Source: Siphonodentalium dalli (Eukaryota > Mollusca > Scaphopoda > Gadilida > Siphonodentaliidae). From it: a stretch of 64,000 nucleotides of DNA. The position numbers and the translations under genes are program-made. Positions 11,226 through 23,284 of the stretch are shown piece by piece. The stretch spans positions 182,562,556 through 182,626,555 of the forward strand of contig CP136067.1 of the NCBI GenBank assembly GCA_032622095.1, written 5' to 3'. Under the pieces are notes generated by a model that worked only from the letters and a program-made list of their open reading frames with translations, made no database searches and was not told where the DNA came from. Position 1 is the stretch's first letter; the number at the start of each line of letters is the position of its first letter.

Positions 11226-14200
11226 CCTGACAATAGTTTATAAGTTAATCAATTTGGATGGTAATGGGTCAGAGTAGCCACATAATATGATACATTTCAG
11301 TGCAGTTTCAACGTTCTGTCCGTTTCCGTTAAAAAACATGGACAGAATCACAAAAGATGTGTTCGGCAAAATCCTTACTGCATCCTTTAAAATGAATTGT
11401 CGTGCCCCATAAGGTGCTGGGACAACCATAATATAAGATTAAGTTGTCAGTTGATTAAGTAGCATGTTTAATAACCAAGTGAGTCACAATTTGCGACCAT
11501 TTCGGAACAGCAGAGAATAATGTTCGGAATATAAACTTGTTACCAAATTTGGTTGCCATTTTGCAAGTCATATTGAGTAGTATTGTCTAAACCTCCACAC
11601 TATGCCATATTGAAGGCATATCGAAATAAAAAGAACCTTTGATACTAAAGATAGTTCCATTATATTTGAAACAAATGGTCCAAACATGAAAAGTTATTTT
11701 TTTGCTGTTTGTGATAGAAAAATCCCATAATTCTGGTAACTTCAGAATAGTAAATAGTAAAAATTAATCAAGGTGCATAAGAAATGTTGGTATTCAATGT
11801 ATATAAGACCGAATAGTCATTTGTGTACATCACCACAACTTGTAAGCGGTTGCATGGCACGCTGGGATAATAATTACCATTTTCCATATTTTGGCGGCCA
11901 TTTTGACAGCCATTTTGAGCCAAAGTGACAATTTTGGTACCATTGAGTTCGATTATTAATAAGATATAGAATGCATCACTTACATTGCACAGTTCTTCCC
12001 GATTCTTGGTGAAATATGACCAGAATCCCAAAGGGGATCTTTTGTGAAATGTTATACCGCGTTTTGTAAAATCGAATTTTTGAGTGACCGGAAGGGGCGT
12101 GGACCCCACGAACAGCATATCTCATTGCTCCAATGGTCAGTTAATATGTTATATACAAAATAAAGTCACAATTCTCAACCAGTTCCAAACCATAGAAACT
12201 TATCTTAAAAGTATTAGTAAAAATGTAGAAATTCCAATTTCGTTCGCCATTTTGGCGGCCATCTTGACGGGGAGTTCCAATTTTGGCATATAAAGATGGC
12301 GTTGTGTCATAGCTTCACAAAAATGTATACATGTGTATACATATGACAAGATGTTCTCACTATAATTGCATATCAAGCTGACTTATAGGAAAATGGCAGC
12401 CATCTTGGACGCCATCTTGAATTACAAAAAATGCTCAAAGCGGATTTTAGAGAAATGATTAAATTCATATAAACTTCATCAAAATGTTATTCTCGTCTTC
12501 GTTATATATTCATATTTGGGTGGGAGAGAAGATATACGAGAGATACTTATTGATAAAAGGTACATTAAGTTTTTTGAAATTAATTTTTTTTTTAATTTGT
12601 TAATTTTTGAACATTTAAATTTTGTTTCAATTTTTGAAATTTGTCCAAGTTTTTAAAGTTTTCTATTTGTTTTTTTTTTTTTTAAATTTAAGTTTTGTAA
12701 GTGTTTAATCTTTTTTGGAAATTTTGAAGTTTAAAATTTTGTTCTGTGTCCTTTTAACTTGCACCCACTGCGAGTGCCGTGTGTCCCTTTAACATTCATC
12801 CAAAGTGAGTGCCGAGTGTCCCTTTAAAATTCACTTTATGAGTACCTCGTGTCGCTTTAACATTATCATACCGAAAGTGCCGTCCCTTTAACATTCACGC
12901 ATTGCCAGCGCATTGTCTCCCTTTAATATTCACACATAATGCATCGTGTCCCTTTAACATAATATGCGGTAATACACCTATTAAGAATATAATTCAGGGC
13001 GAGGCTCCCCATTGTTCATCAATGACATCACGTAATATACATAACATTACACCCCATAACGTAATATGGTAGAGATGCATATACATCACATATGCAACCA
13101 TGACCATGCAACCATGACCACATGGGCACTTCATATATACCCATACACCACCAAAGACCATCCAGCTATGCTCCAGGTATGCATGTACACTTCAACAATC
13201 ATGATACAGTCATTCCATGTACATATGCATACATATACACCCATCCGTGACAATAGTCACCCAATGTAGGCATGTATATCCCACACATTACCATACAGTC
13301 ACTATATATATATACTTGTAATACGACTTTGCCTAAACCTACATACAAGGCTCGTCCTGATTGGTCAATATCATGTATTCCCATGGAGACGCGAACGTCG
13401 TTTTGTGGTACAATTCTAGGTGACACTCCACAGTTTCAACAGGAATGGGCCCAAAAATAGGGGGCCCATAGATTCATTGAAATTTATCTGGATTATGATC
13501 CCAAACCATATAGACAATATATATATGCCTGAAATTAGTACAGAATAGGCATCCATAATTTGATACATAATTTCCATAATATATAGGCTATCAATAGTTA
13601 TGGTCCTTCATCTTTTGATTAAAAATGTGATTTTTATCCAAAAAATGACCAAAATATTGCATTTTCATACCCAAGGGGCACGAATACCAGATTTTTTTCA
13701 AGCATGGTTACCTATGTTGGTTTAAAGGCCTCTGGCTTCCAACATCAATGTGAACAAATTTCAAACTTTCGCCGTTAAAAATACCAGAAAATCAATTTTG
13801 AATGCAGATGACAAATTTTGGGTGCTAAAAAATGGACCCATTATCTAGAGCCACTGTTTCGCAGAAAACGCTACTGCTGTCTATGGTGGGGTCAAGGTCA
13901 CTTGCACTTATTTTTTTCATCAGTCTAGATCATCAATCACTCAATCAGTGAAATGCTGCCAACGCCTCAAACTTTCAGAAGTCAAATCACACGGGCATTG
14001 GTTAATGTCATGCTATAGACCGAAGAAAGAGACATACAATGACTACCTACTGTACTATACTGAATACACCACTCCAATAACCATACACATAATCGTTGTA
14101 TCGCTAATCACCTCACACATGACCATACAGTCACCCCTTGTATACATATACATCTCACCATGGACACACCACCCCATCACCGTATAGGCTACTCCTTCGC

Positions 14201-15951
14201 ACCATTCATGACCATACAATATCTCCCTGGCTACCATTTTGATATACACCATATAATTAATTTGATTTTTTATGCTAATATGGTTTCACTCTGTTCCGTT
14301 TAGACATTCTGCCTTTTTCCGTTAAAATATATGGCCAGAGTCCCAAAAGAAATTTTTGGCAAAAGTCCACACTACAGTACATCATTTAAATGAATTAATC
14401 ATGCCCCAGAAGGTACAGGGACAACGAGAATGAAACACGTAGCAGTCAGTGGATTGAGTAATATGGTTACTAACCTAGTGAGTTACAATTTGCTAACTCT
14501 TGGGAACAGAGAATACTACTCGGGATATATGTAAAACAAAATTACCAAATGTGGTTGCCATTTTGGAAGCCATCTTGAGTAATGTTGTCTTAAAACACAT
14601 TAGTGTGACGCATTTAAGACAGACCAAAAACAATAAACATCTTTGATACCAAAGATAGTCCTATTTACTTGAATTAATGGTCCAGACTCGAAAAGTTAAT
14701 TTTTGCCAATTTTGATGTCAAGCTTGTGATATAAAAATCCAATAATTCTGGCAATGTCATTGGTTACATTTGTAACACTTAACAAATGTGCATCAAAAAT
14801 GCTAAAATTTAATGTAGACAGCATAGCCAATTGTATTCGCCAATCACAACTTGTAAGCGATTACATGGCATGCTGGGGCAATATTTACCATTTTCCAGGT
14901 TTTGGCCGCCATTTTGGCAGCCATTTTTCGACAAAGTGACAATTTTTGTTGATTGAGTTCAAATATTCGTAATTAATTGTATGCCTCACTTAATTTGCAC
15001 AGTTCTGTCAATTTCTTGTTAAAATATGACTAGAATCCTAACGGTGATTTTCGGTGAAATGTCATACCGAGTTCTGTATAATCGAATTATTGAGGGATCG
15101 GAAGGGACTGGTATCACACGAATAGCATATTTCATTGCTCTAATGATCAGTTAATACGAACAATACAAAATAAAGTCCCATCTCCAAACCAGTTCCATAC
15201 AGCGAACCTGATCTAGAAGATATTAGTGAAAAAAACGTCAAATTTCCTCTTTCAGCTGCCATTTTGACGGCCGTCTTGGACGGAGAGTTCCAGTTTTACC
15301 CTACAAATGTAGCACCATATCTCTCAGAGCCATACCTACCTATATGACTAATTTTAATTCGCATATTTCATGGTAGGATTAATTGCGATATTGAATAACT
15401 TATTTAATCACGAAACGCTCTTTAAATTTGGAAAACCCCTTAAAAGAGGGGTTAAAGTTAAATTTCAGCGTGGCTCCAAATCTAATATCAATAAGTGTGT
15501 GAATATGTACATATGTGCAAAGTTTCATGCTTTAGTCACAATTTGAACAATTGCCTTGAAAAGTTTACTTAATCTACTCCACTATACAGGCATGTGGCGG
15601 TGTCGGTGTGCCCTGGGCAGAGTACAGACGGGTATATATACTGTCGGTGTCGGTGTGTCCTGGGCAGAGTATAAACGAATATATATGTATATGTACATAA
15701 AGCACACGGTATATACGGGCATGTGGTGGTGTCGGTGTGCCCTGGGCAGAGTATAAACGAATACATATGTATATGGCACACACACATATAGAGCTAGGTT
15801 CTGGGATACTTCAGCACACAGTAACCATACTTGCGCATGGCGGTGTCGGTGTGTCCTACGTATCCATATATCTATACATATATATATATTAAATATATAT
15901 ATATACATATATTATATATATATATATATTAAATATATATATATACATATA

Positions 15952-15989
<38 letters not shown>

Positions 15990-16054
15990 CCGTGTCGATA
16001 ATATATATGGAGAAATATATATGATTTCGTGCGTCTTACATGAAGACCTAGCCC
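11226..16054 (-). repeat. IR1 right arm
   Basis: Reverse complement of the left arm. Anchor pairs by eye: 9400-9480 with 11238-11330, 7860-7920 with 13060-13120, 7260-7560 with 13440-13760, 6260-6330 with 14540-14600, 5890-5960 with 14870-14940, 4980-5270 with 15575-15865. Arms differ by indels such as the extra ~175 bp at 6903-7078 in the left arm. Confidence 0.8.
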
Positions 16055-16366
16055 TATTTTGGGTCACCACTAGATGGGAGCCATTTTTTTTCTCTCAAAA
16101 TTTCCTTGTGAAAACATCACTGCCAGCGGTGATCTTGAGTTTTACTATTTTTATGGCTGAATAATTTGGTTGATCCTACAGACGACATACATTGTCCGAT
16201 CGCCACCAGATTCCACTATGATCTTCTGGATAACCAGGATGAGAGTGATCTATTTTTTTTCTCCGAATTTCGTTAAAAACATGACCACAGACAGCAATTT
16301 TGTATCTTACTCTTTGTATGACTGAATTCTTTTCTTTAGCACCTCTACAGGGTTACGTAGCGTTTT

Positions 16367-16616
16367 TCCGAAGACCCATAACTCCGAAGGTCCGATTCTC
16401 CGAAGGTCAGATTCTCCGACGCCCCGATTCTCCGAAAGCCCATAACTCCGAAGTCCCGATTCTCCGAAATCCCATAACTCCGAAGACCCATAACTCCGAA
16501 AGCCCATAACTCCGAAGGCCTATAACTCCGAACGCCCATAACTCCGAAGGTCTATAACTCCGAAGGTCTATAACTCCGAAGGGCCGATTCTCCGAAGGTC
16601 CGATTCTCCGAAGATC
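16367..16616 (+). repeat. 16-bp tandem array of two alternating unit types
   Basis: About 15 units of 16 bp. Type 1 is CCCATAACTCCGAAGN, type 2 is CCCGATTCTCCGAAGN; they are interspersed in irregular order. The inverted counterpart is at 17262-17518. Because 16 is not a multiple of 3, the translated repeats are accidental. Confidence 0.85.
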
Positions 16617-16648
16617 ATGTTTTATCGCTTATTAAATAGTGTACAGTC

Positions 16649-17217
16649 CAGTGGCGGGGTCAATGGGGCCCTAGGGAAGACCGCCCCCAAAAAACATGTC
16701 AAATATCATGTAAACGTCAGGAAATCCCTCCTAGGCATTCAAATATTCACAGTGTTCCTGCCCAGGGGAGCCCCCGGACCAACGATTGGGGGCGACCCCT
16801 CCCATGTATGCGCTCCCCAAATCAGGCCTTCGTGATATGCTTTCGGCATATCATATGCATGATATATCCCCCACATGTGCACCGGGTATATTATAACGAA
16901 ACGCTGCAAGAATGTCAGAGTAGCCTAACATGCACAGGGGCGACAAGTTTTTCCCCGTTCACCCCTGTACATTTTACTCTGGCATCTCATGGGCCAACGT
17001 AACGTTATAGTATCTGGTGTATAGTCAGTGGCGGGCCAGGATTCCCATTTAGGTGGGGGCAGTAGGAAAAGTTTGAATATTTTGATGCCCCATGAACGAT
17101 TTCCGGGCGTTTACATGACATTTGACATGTTTTGGTAGGGGCCCATATTGTCTGAAATAGCAAGTAGAGGTTTAATGGGGCCAGTGGGAATTTTGGGACC
17201 CCTTGGCTTCGCCACTG
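16649..17217. mobile_element. CAGTGGCG...CGCCACTG core, possible hAT-type nested element
   Basis: Starts CAGTGGCGGGGTCAATGGGG and ends TTGGCTTCGCCACTG, with another CAGTGGCGGGCCAGGATTCC near 17030. CAGTGGCG ends are widespread among hAT non-autonomous elements. The flanks (TGTACAGTC and GACTGTACA) are inverted, not direct, so no target duplication supports a separate insertion; it may just be the centre of the larger insert. Confidence 0.45.
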
Positions 17218-17261
17218 GACTGTACACTATTTAGTAAACGATAATACCCCGATAAAACAAA

Positions 17262-17518
17262 ATCTTCGGAGAATCGGACCTTCGGAGAATCGGACCTTCG
17301 GAGTTATGGGCCGTCGGAGAATCGGGCCTTCGGAGTTATAGATCTTCGGAGAATCGGCCCTTCGGAGTTATAGGTCTTCGGAGTTATAGGTCTTCGGAGA
17401 ATCGGCTCTTCGGAGTTATATGCCGTCGGAGAATCGGGTCTTCGGAGTTGTGGGCCGTCGGAGAATCGGGTCTTCGGAGTTGTGGGCCTTCGTAGTAATA
17501 GGTCTTCGGAAAACCGGT
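17262..17518 (-). repeat. inverted 16-bp tandem array
   Basis: About 16 units of the same two types on the minus strand (CTTCGGAGTTATGGG and CTTCGGAGAATCGGG). The order of types is not a mirror of the left array, so the two have turned over separately. Confidence 0.85.
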
Positions 17519-17989
17519 TTGACACCCTCTACAGACCACATCCCTCATCTGATAGTCACCAAACTTCATATTGATCTTCGGGGTGACCACTAGATGGGGG
17601 CTATCGAATGATTTGAATTTTGTTGGAAAACATGATCGCCAGCAGCCATCTTCTATTTTGCTTTTTATATACATGTATATCTCTTCGTGCGGATAGCCAG
17701 TATTACTTGGGTAGTTCAACTTTCCACATTCCTGTCATCATTTGAAATATAAAAATTTACCTTATACATGTAGTCCAATGAAAATTAACAAGCGTCCATG
17801 AATTTAAATTTACCTATGATCCTATTATTCCTCACAATCACATGCACCCTTCAAAGTTTTGTTTCGTCGTATCTAATTTTTAATGACCCTTATGGTAATA
17901 TTGATATAGATACATTTGTCAAACATTTCTTTGTACAATATACAAGTATAAAGTTAGTAACTAAATCTAGAAATAGATAATACTATCAT

Positions 17990-18061
17990 GTTAGCCCGCC
18001 ATTGGCGGAGTTCGTCAGAAACATTACAATTTTTCAATTATTTTTTTTAGTTAATTTTTAT

Positions 18062-18096
<35 letters not shown>

Positions 18097-19340
18097 GAGT
18101 TAATATTAATTTTTTGTTTATATCATGAGTTAATTGTGCATTTTTCCCGATTTTGACCTTGAATTGTTCATTTTCAAGGTCAGGTCGGAGTCACAATTTA
18201 ACCCGTCCATGACACTTCCCGTAGGTAGCACGTTTGAGCTCAATCGGTTCGAGTCTATAAAGGACACGCACATATATATAATTTGTGGGTACACATTTCA
18301 AGGTGAAGAAGACATAAAAATCACACAACACGCAGTACTCGTCCCTAAAAGAGGTATGATTTAAAGTACATCGGGCGGAAAAACTGACCCGATGAAAATT
18401 TACCCCGTTCCTAGGAACGACAGACATAAGAATCACACAACACGCATTATTTTTCACACAACACGCAGTACCCGTTCCTAAAAGATGTATGATTGAAATC
18501 ACACAACACGCAAGTTTTGTTTTCCGATGAGTTAATTCTGCCTTTTTAATCAAGATAAATGCATTTCGCGTTTTCGTCCGTAGTTTCGTAGGCACATGCG
18601 AGCGTTTAGCAACGCCGATGACAATAAAGAGCGTTGTCGGTTAACAACTCCAAACATGGTCAATATAAAGATCGTGCCTGCCTTAACCCCCGATGTGCCG
18701 TTTGCGGTGATTTTGATTATTGGGAGTGGAGAATGAGTGCTCAGAGCTTGTCCGAAACGCGACGTTGACCATTCCCGTGGGTTTTTAATCTTAGATAGGA
18801 AATTTGAGCTCGATCCGACCAGCCGTTTTCGATTCTATGAAGTACCCCCCCCCCCCCACACACACACATATATACGGATTTCTCAAATTATATAGTAGAC
18901 TAGCAGGTTAGCCCGCCACTGGCGTGGTTGGTCAGAAACATGACAATTTTAATTTTTGAATTTAAATTTTTTTTTTTTTTTAAATAAATTTTTGGTTTTT
19001 CAACATTTTACCCGATTTGACCTTGAATTGATCATTTTCAAGTTCAAGGTCAGGTCGGGTTCACAATTTAACCCGTTCATGACACTTCCCGTAGGTAGCA
19101 CACATATATATATAATTTGTGGATACCCGTTTCGAGGTGAAAATCACCTAGGGCGGAAAAACTGACCCGATCCGCATTCACAGGAAGCCCTAAGTACGTA
19201 AGAATCACACAACACGCATATATATAATTTGTGGGTACCCGTTTCAAGGTGAACATCACCTAGGGCGGAAAAACTGACCCGATCCGCGTTCCTAGGAAGC
19301 CCTGAGTATGTAAGAATCACACAACACGCTCATGTCTGTA
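17990..19340. repeat. IR2 left-arm modules with TTAGCCCGCCACTGGCG starts
   Basis: Two diverged tandem-like modules begin at about 17993 and 18900 with TTAGCCCGCCAYTGGCG, followed by GTCAGAAACATGACAATTTT, a poly-T/A tract, CCCGTCCATGACACTTCCCG, GTAGGTAGCA and AATTTGTGGGTACCCG. Mirror modules lie at about 23690-24215 and 25390-25875. The CAATCGGTTCGAGTCTATAA portion resembles 3' ends of some RTE-like or SINE repeats, but this is only a similarity of style. Confidence 0.6.
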
Positions 19341-19344
19341 TAAT

Positions 19345-20290
19345 GACGCAATGTAGACAGTGCCGTTCGCGGTGATTTTGATGATTGGGAGTGGAGAAAG
19401 GGTGCTCAGAGCTTCTCCAAAACGCGACAACTACGGTGTCCGTGGGATTTTACCCTTAGATAGGAAGTTTGAACTCAATCGAGCATGCGGAGAGCACTCA
19501 TAATATTGTTCCCGTATATCTCTGCGTTGCGTTGAATTGCAAACAAACGCTCTTTTTATAGCGACGCGTCATATACAACGCACATTAAATTATCACTTGA
19601 TTAACCACCGCAGTGCCGTTCGCGGTGATTTTTATGATTGGGAGTGGAGAAAGGGTGCTCAGAGCTTCTCCAAAACGCGACAACTACGGTGTCCGTGGGA
19701 TTTTACACTTATATACGAAATTTGAGCTCAATCTGTCCACGCGTTTTCGATTCTATGAAGTACCCACATACATATATATATATATATGTATATATACACA
19801 TATATATATATATATATACGTAGTTCTCAAAATATATAGGAGACTAGCTGATGTACTCGACTTCGTTCGGGCTATTTAGGGATTTCTTTGTGATCGCCTT
19901 CATCTGGGCAGTACCCGGTATATACAGCATCTGGACAAACTATTTTTCAATTTGTGCAGAAACATACCTATATCAGCACGTTCGATGACATGGTCGCATG
20001 TGCAATTGGACCCGTCCATATTGCTCCCAGGATCGAAGTAGTCCTACACACAAATTTTAGTCGGATCGGTCAAGGTCCAGAAACATGCCTATGAGCGAGG
20101 TTAGGTTGACACGTTAAATACCAAATCCGAGTCGGATCGGTTGAGCAGTGTGCGAGTCTATAACACACATACATACATGCATCCATACACACATACATAC
20201 AGACAGATATTCCAAAATGTATAATCGATAGCTACAAGAATTCTATGCTAAATAGTTCACGGGCGATCTGATGCATGCATCTTAGTTTTC
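19345..20290. repeat. IR2 left-arm inner modules
   Basis: Contains GGGAGTGGAGAAAGGGTGCT modules (twice, near 19385 and 19637), an AT microsatellite (19770-19820), and a segment ending GAGTCTATAACACACATACA near 20155-20180 with (CATA)n-like tail. The mirror is 22280-22800. No coding frame. Confidence 0.6.
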
Positions 20291-20593
20291 TTGTACTATT
20301 TGTCAGTTGTTTTTCTTTGTTTTTTTGGTGGAACTTCATTAAGGGCCGGTTAATTGGGTTTTGGCAAAACTAACTGAACCCCGTGGCAAATTTAGTTTTA
20401 CCCTTGATGTTGGAGGAGATATGATCAAGCTATGAAACATTCATAAATGCTGTTAGGGCATGTTGTCCAATTATCATATTATCTTAACTACTAATCTAAT
20501 TAATGTCCTACATATCAACTATATCAGGCAGCCAACACAACGAATTACTATACTATATCCTGAAGCTGATTAATGGATGCTCTGATCTGTATA

Positions 20594-21844
20594 TGTGACC
20601 CGCCATATCAAATCCAGTCATAAGTCGGGATTTTTTTACCCTGTGCCAATGCATTCTCTTATATATGCGAGTCGACCATAGGTCGCCTCGCATATATAAG
20701 AGAATGCATTGGCCTAACAATTTTAATAATTTCTTCTTGTATTCTTTAACCCTTTGAGTGACAAGGGCCGATCTCATCGGCCCTAATTTACGGTGTGTAA
20801 AATCTGCCCTAAACAAATTTAAAAAAAAAAAAAAACAGTTTTTTTTTTGGGTTGAATTTGTTTTGGGTACTGTACACAGAGTTAGGCGATTTTTTTATTT
20901 ACTCCCATTGAAATAACTTTCAAGTTAGATTGTGTTCGTGTTTATATGAGTTTCGTATAAACCTAATTTAGCGAAGAAAATATTGATCTTGAAAACAAAA
21001 ATATTATGATTTCAAACTACGCGCCATGGTTTGACCTTCACCTGAGAAGACGCAGGTCGCAGGAAGAACCGGAAGTTCATTGCTCACAGTTTCGATTGAT
21101 GCCTTCAATCTCTTCCATCGAACAATCTCACTCCCTATAAAAATACTTGACGCTTTATGACTCTTGTTTCTTTCTCCTTTTTCCGAATCGGTTATAACGG
21201 GCCTTCCTTTTGCAGGTAACATGTTTTGTTTGCAACTCAATAATGTTCGCGAACGGCCGTCGACAAAAGACACGCAACAGATACTATTTCAAGAACGGTA
21301 ACTCGTACTGGCATAATTCTCCATTTTATGACTCCAGCCATAAATGAATTTATATTAAATAATTCAATTTAACTTTTGTGATAGCCTGTTAACCGGAACG
21401 TTTTCAGAAGACATCGTCGACTCAAATTAGTTATTTTAAAATATAATATTGATATTAGATCGTTATTGTCACCTGGAATTTATTGAAATTGGGGTACAGT
21501 ACCCCTTTAAGCATGCTATAGCGAATTTAAAAACAAACTGGATAACACATTAGGGGCATGTTATAACTCAAAACTATCACCAAGTATTCATAGTAATAAT
21601 TTTGATGCCCATAAAAAACATAAGATTCCCTGGCACTAAACCTACTAAATATACCTGTTAAAGAATATAAGAACAAATTATTAAAATTGTAAAAAATAAT
21701 AACAAAAGATTAAAAATTGTTAGGCCAATGCATTCTCTTATATATGCCAGGTGACCTATGGTCGACTCGCATATATAAGAGAATGCATTGGCACAGGGTA
21801 AAATAAATCCCGACTTTCGACTGGATTTGATATGGCGGGTCACA
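20594..21844. mobile_element. IR2 central element with hairpin-bearing termini (family D)
   Basis: Ends TGTGACCCGCCATATCAAAT and reverse complement; TA dinucleotides border both. Each ~130-bp terminal repeat contains its own near-perfect hairpin with a stem of about 30 bp (CCAATGCATTCTCTTATATA ... paired copy) around a TCGACCATAGGTCG loop region. The inner ~1 kb is not repeated and holds one exon-like frame (21042-21273, minus). A short member of the family lies at 63461-63917. Confidence 0.75.
21042..21273 (-). CDS. candidate captured first exon, hypothetical protein
   Basis: Minus-strand frame opening with ATG at 21273 and running about 77 codons to a plausible splice donor (CTTCTCAG|GTGAAGG, exon end 21042). 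The protein is hydrophilic and not low-complexity: a basic KGRPVITDSEKGERNKSHK stretch and then IFIGSEIVRWKRLKAS, where the RWxxLK pattern recalls a short domain found at the start of some metazoan DNA-binding or zinc-finger proteins. That resemblance is from memory and weak. It lies in the unique centre of a transposable element, so it may be a captured host exon or a chance frame. No downstream exon recognised. Confidence 0.3.
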
Positions 21845-22802
21845 TATTCATTGTTTCTTATTATTATCATGGACTTTGGATGATCGTGATTTCCGATAGT
21901 TCTCATGCTATGATGTAATGTATTAAATCATTTTTTTACAAATTTTGCGAGTCTTTTTTTCCACATAGAATGTGAATTATGTTACAAATCATTAATTTCA
22001 TACATAGTGTATCAACGCAAACACAATTTTGAATGCTTTTGAAATTATTGACTGAGGATAAACATTATCACAGTATATCAAGGATGTTTGCATAGCTTAC
22101 ATTAATTTTTAGGTGGTATGTTTTCTGAGCAGACACAGAAGTTTGGATAGGGATAGACACATTCATTATATGGTCATAACGGCTATAACAATTTTCTCAC
22201 GTATCGATGATCGCCCCAGGGTGACATTCTGGCCCATTTCTGGGTCCAGAGCGGCGACAAATCTCCATGCCTAAGAAAACTAAGATGCATGCATCAGATC
22301 GCCCGTGATCTATTTATCATAGAATTCCTGTAGCTATCGATTATACATTTTGGAATATCTGTCTGTATGTATGTGTGTATGAATGCACGTATGTATGTGT
22401 GTTATAGACTCGCACACTGCTCAACCGATCCGACTCGGATTTGGTATTTAACGTGTCAACCTGACCTCGCTCATAGGCATGTTTCTGGACCTTGACCGAT
22501 CCGACTAAAATTTGTGTGTAGGACTACTTCGATCCCGGGAGCAATATGGACGGGTCCAATTTCACGTGCGACCATGTCATCGAACGTGCTGATATAGGTA
22601 TGTTTCTGGACCAATTGAAAAATAGTTTGTCCAGATGCTGTATATACCGGGTACTGCCCAGATGAAGGCGATCACAAAGAAATCCCTAAATAGCCCGAAC
22701 GAAGTCGAGTACATCAGCTAGTCTCATATATATTTTGAGAACTACGTATATATATATATATATGTGTATATATACATATATATATATATATATGTCTGTA
22801 TG

Positions 22803-23284
22803 TATGTATGTCTGTATGTATGTCATTGATACAAATCTACGATTCTCGACTGATCGGGACGAAACTTGGTACGTGTGTGTAGTTTGACCAGGCGGTCGTC
22901 GTTGTCGTATTGGTGAGCCCTTGCGACGCCCGTGCAGCGCATGCGCAGACGAGATCTCGGAAACGGGTGGAGCTATCGACTTGAAATTTGCTATGTGAAT
23001 GTATCTTGCCCCGGATACGAATTTTATCGGGTCGCCGAGGCGAGCCCGTGCGGCGCCCGCTTCGCGCATGCGCAGACGAGATCTCGGAAACGGGTGGAGC
23101 TATCGACTTGAAATTTGCTATGTGGATGTATCTTGCCCCGGATACGAATTTTATCGGGTCGCCAAGGCGAGCCCGTGCGGCGCCCGCTTCGCGCATGTGC
23201 AGACCGGATATCGGAAACGGGTGGAGCTATCGACTTGAAATTTGGTTTTTGAATAGCCCGGACAACGTCGGGCTCATCGGCTAG
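22803..23284. repeat. IR2 right-arm-specific tandem module, block 1
   Basis: About three diverged units of ~123-127 bp containing GCGCATGCGCAGACGAGATC, TCGGAAACGGGTGGAGCTAT, CGACTTGAAATTTGCTATGT and GAATTTTATCGGGTCGCC. Absent from the left arm. Block 2 is at 24440-24985 in the same orientation, so this family entered or expanded only in the right arm. Confidence 0.75.

Larger units (their letters stand above)
4782..16054. mobile_element. IR1: 11.3 kb giant palindromic element, TA-flanked
   Basis: Both ends carry GGGCTAGGTCTTCATGTAAG (reverse complement at the right) and stay essentially identical inward for about 75 bp. TA flanks the ends at 4780-4781 and 16055-16056. The left arm (4782 to about 9490) pairs with the right arm (about 11226 to 16054) in the same order of modules over ~4.7 kb, by eye around nine-tenths or more identical, around a minisatellite core. 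No transposase or other credible ORF was found, so it is non-autonomous or a foldback-type element. TA duplication is typical of Tc1/mariner-like or related DDE elements, but the family is unassigned. Confidence 0.85.
16351..17526. mobile_element. insertion in IR2 left arm with 8-bp target duplication
   Basis: CTCTACAG is present at 16343-16350 and 17527-17534; the matching place in the right arm (near 26320) has it once, as an empty site. The insert has inverted 16-bp arrays on both sides and imperfect ends (GGTTACGTAGCGTTTTTCCG and the complement of CGGAAAACCGGTTTGACACC). An 8-bp duplication is typical of hAT-superfamily elements, and the core (16649-17217) starts CAGTGGCG and ends CGCCACTG, a hAT-like terminus. 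No transposase ORF. Confidence 0.75.

Noticed and set aside
16307-17525. Repetitive RRPITPKTHNSE-type peptides
   Set aside because: The 16-bp period shifts frame each unit, so the peptides are accidental readings of the array in all frames.
17798-17980. 60-codon frame with a signal-peptide-like start
   Set aside because: It lies in an IR2 arm with a mutated mirror copy at 25870-26060; AT-rich DNA often yields hydrophobic frames.
18240-18262. Pol III B-box-like GGTTCGAGTC, suggesting a tRNA-derived SINE
   Set aside because: No A box at a suitable distance and no tRNA fold; the motif is part of a repeated module with other features.
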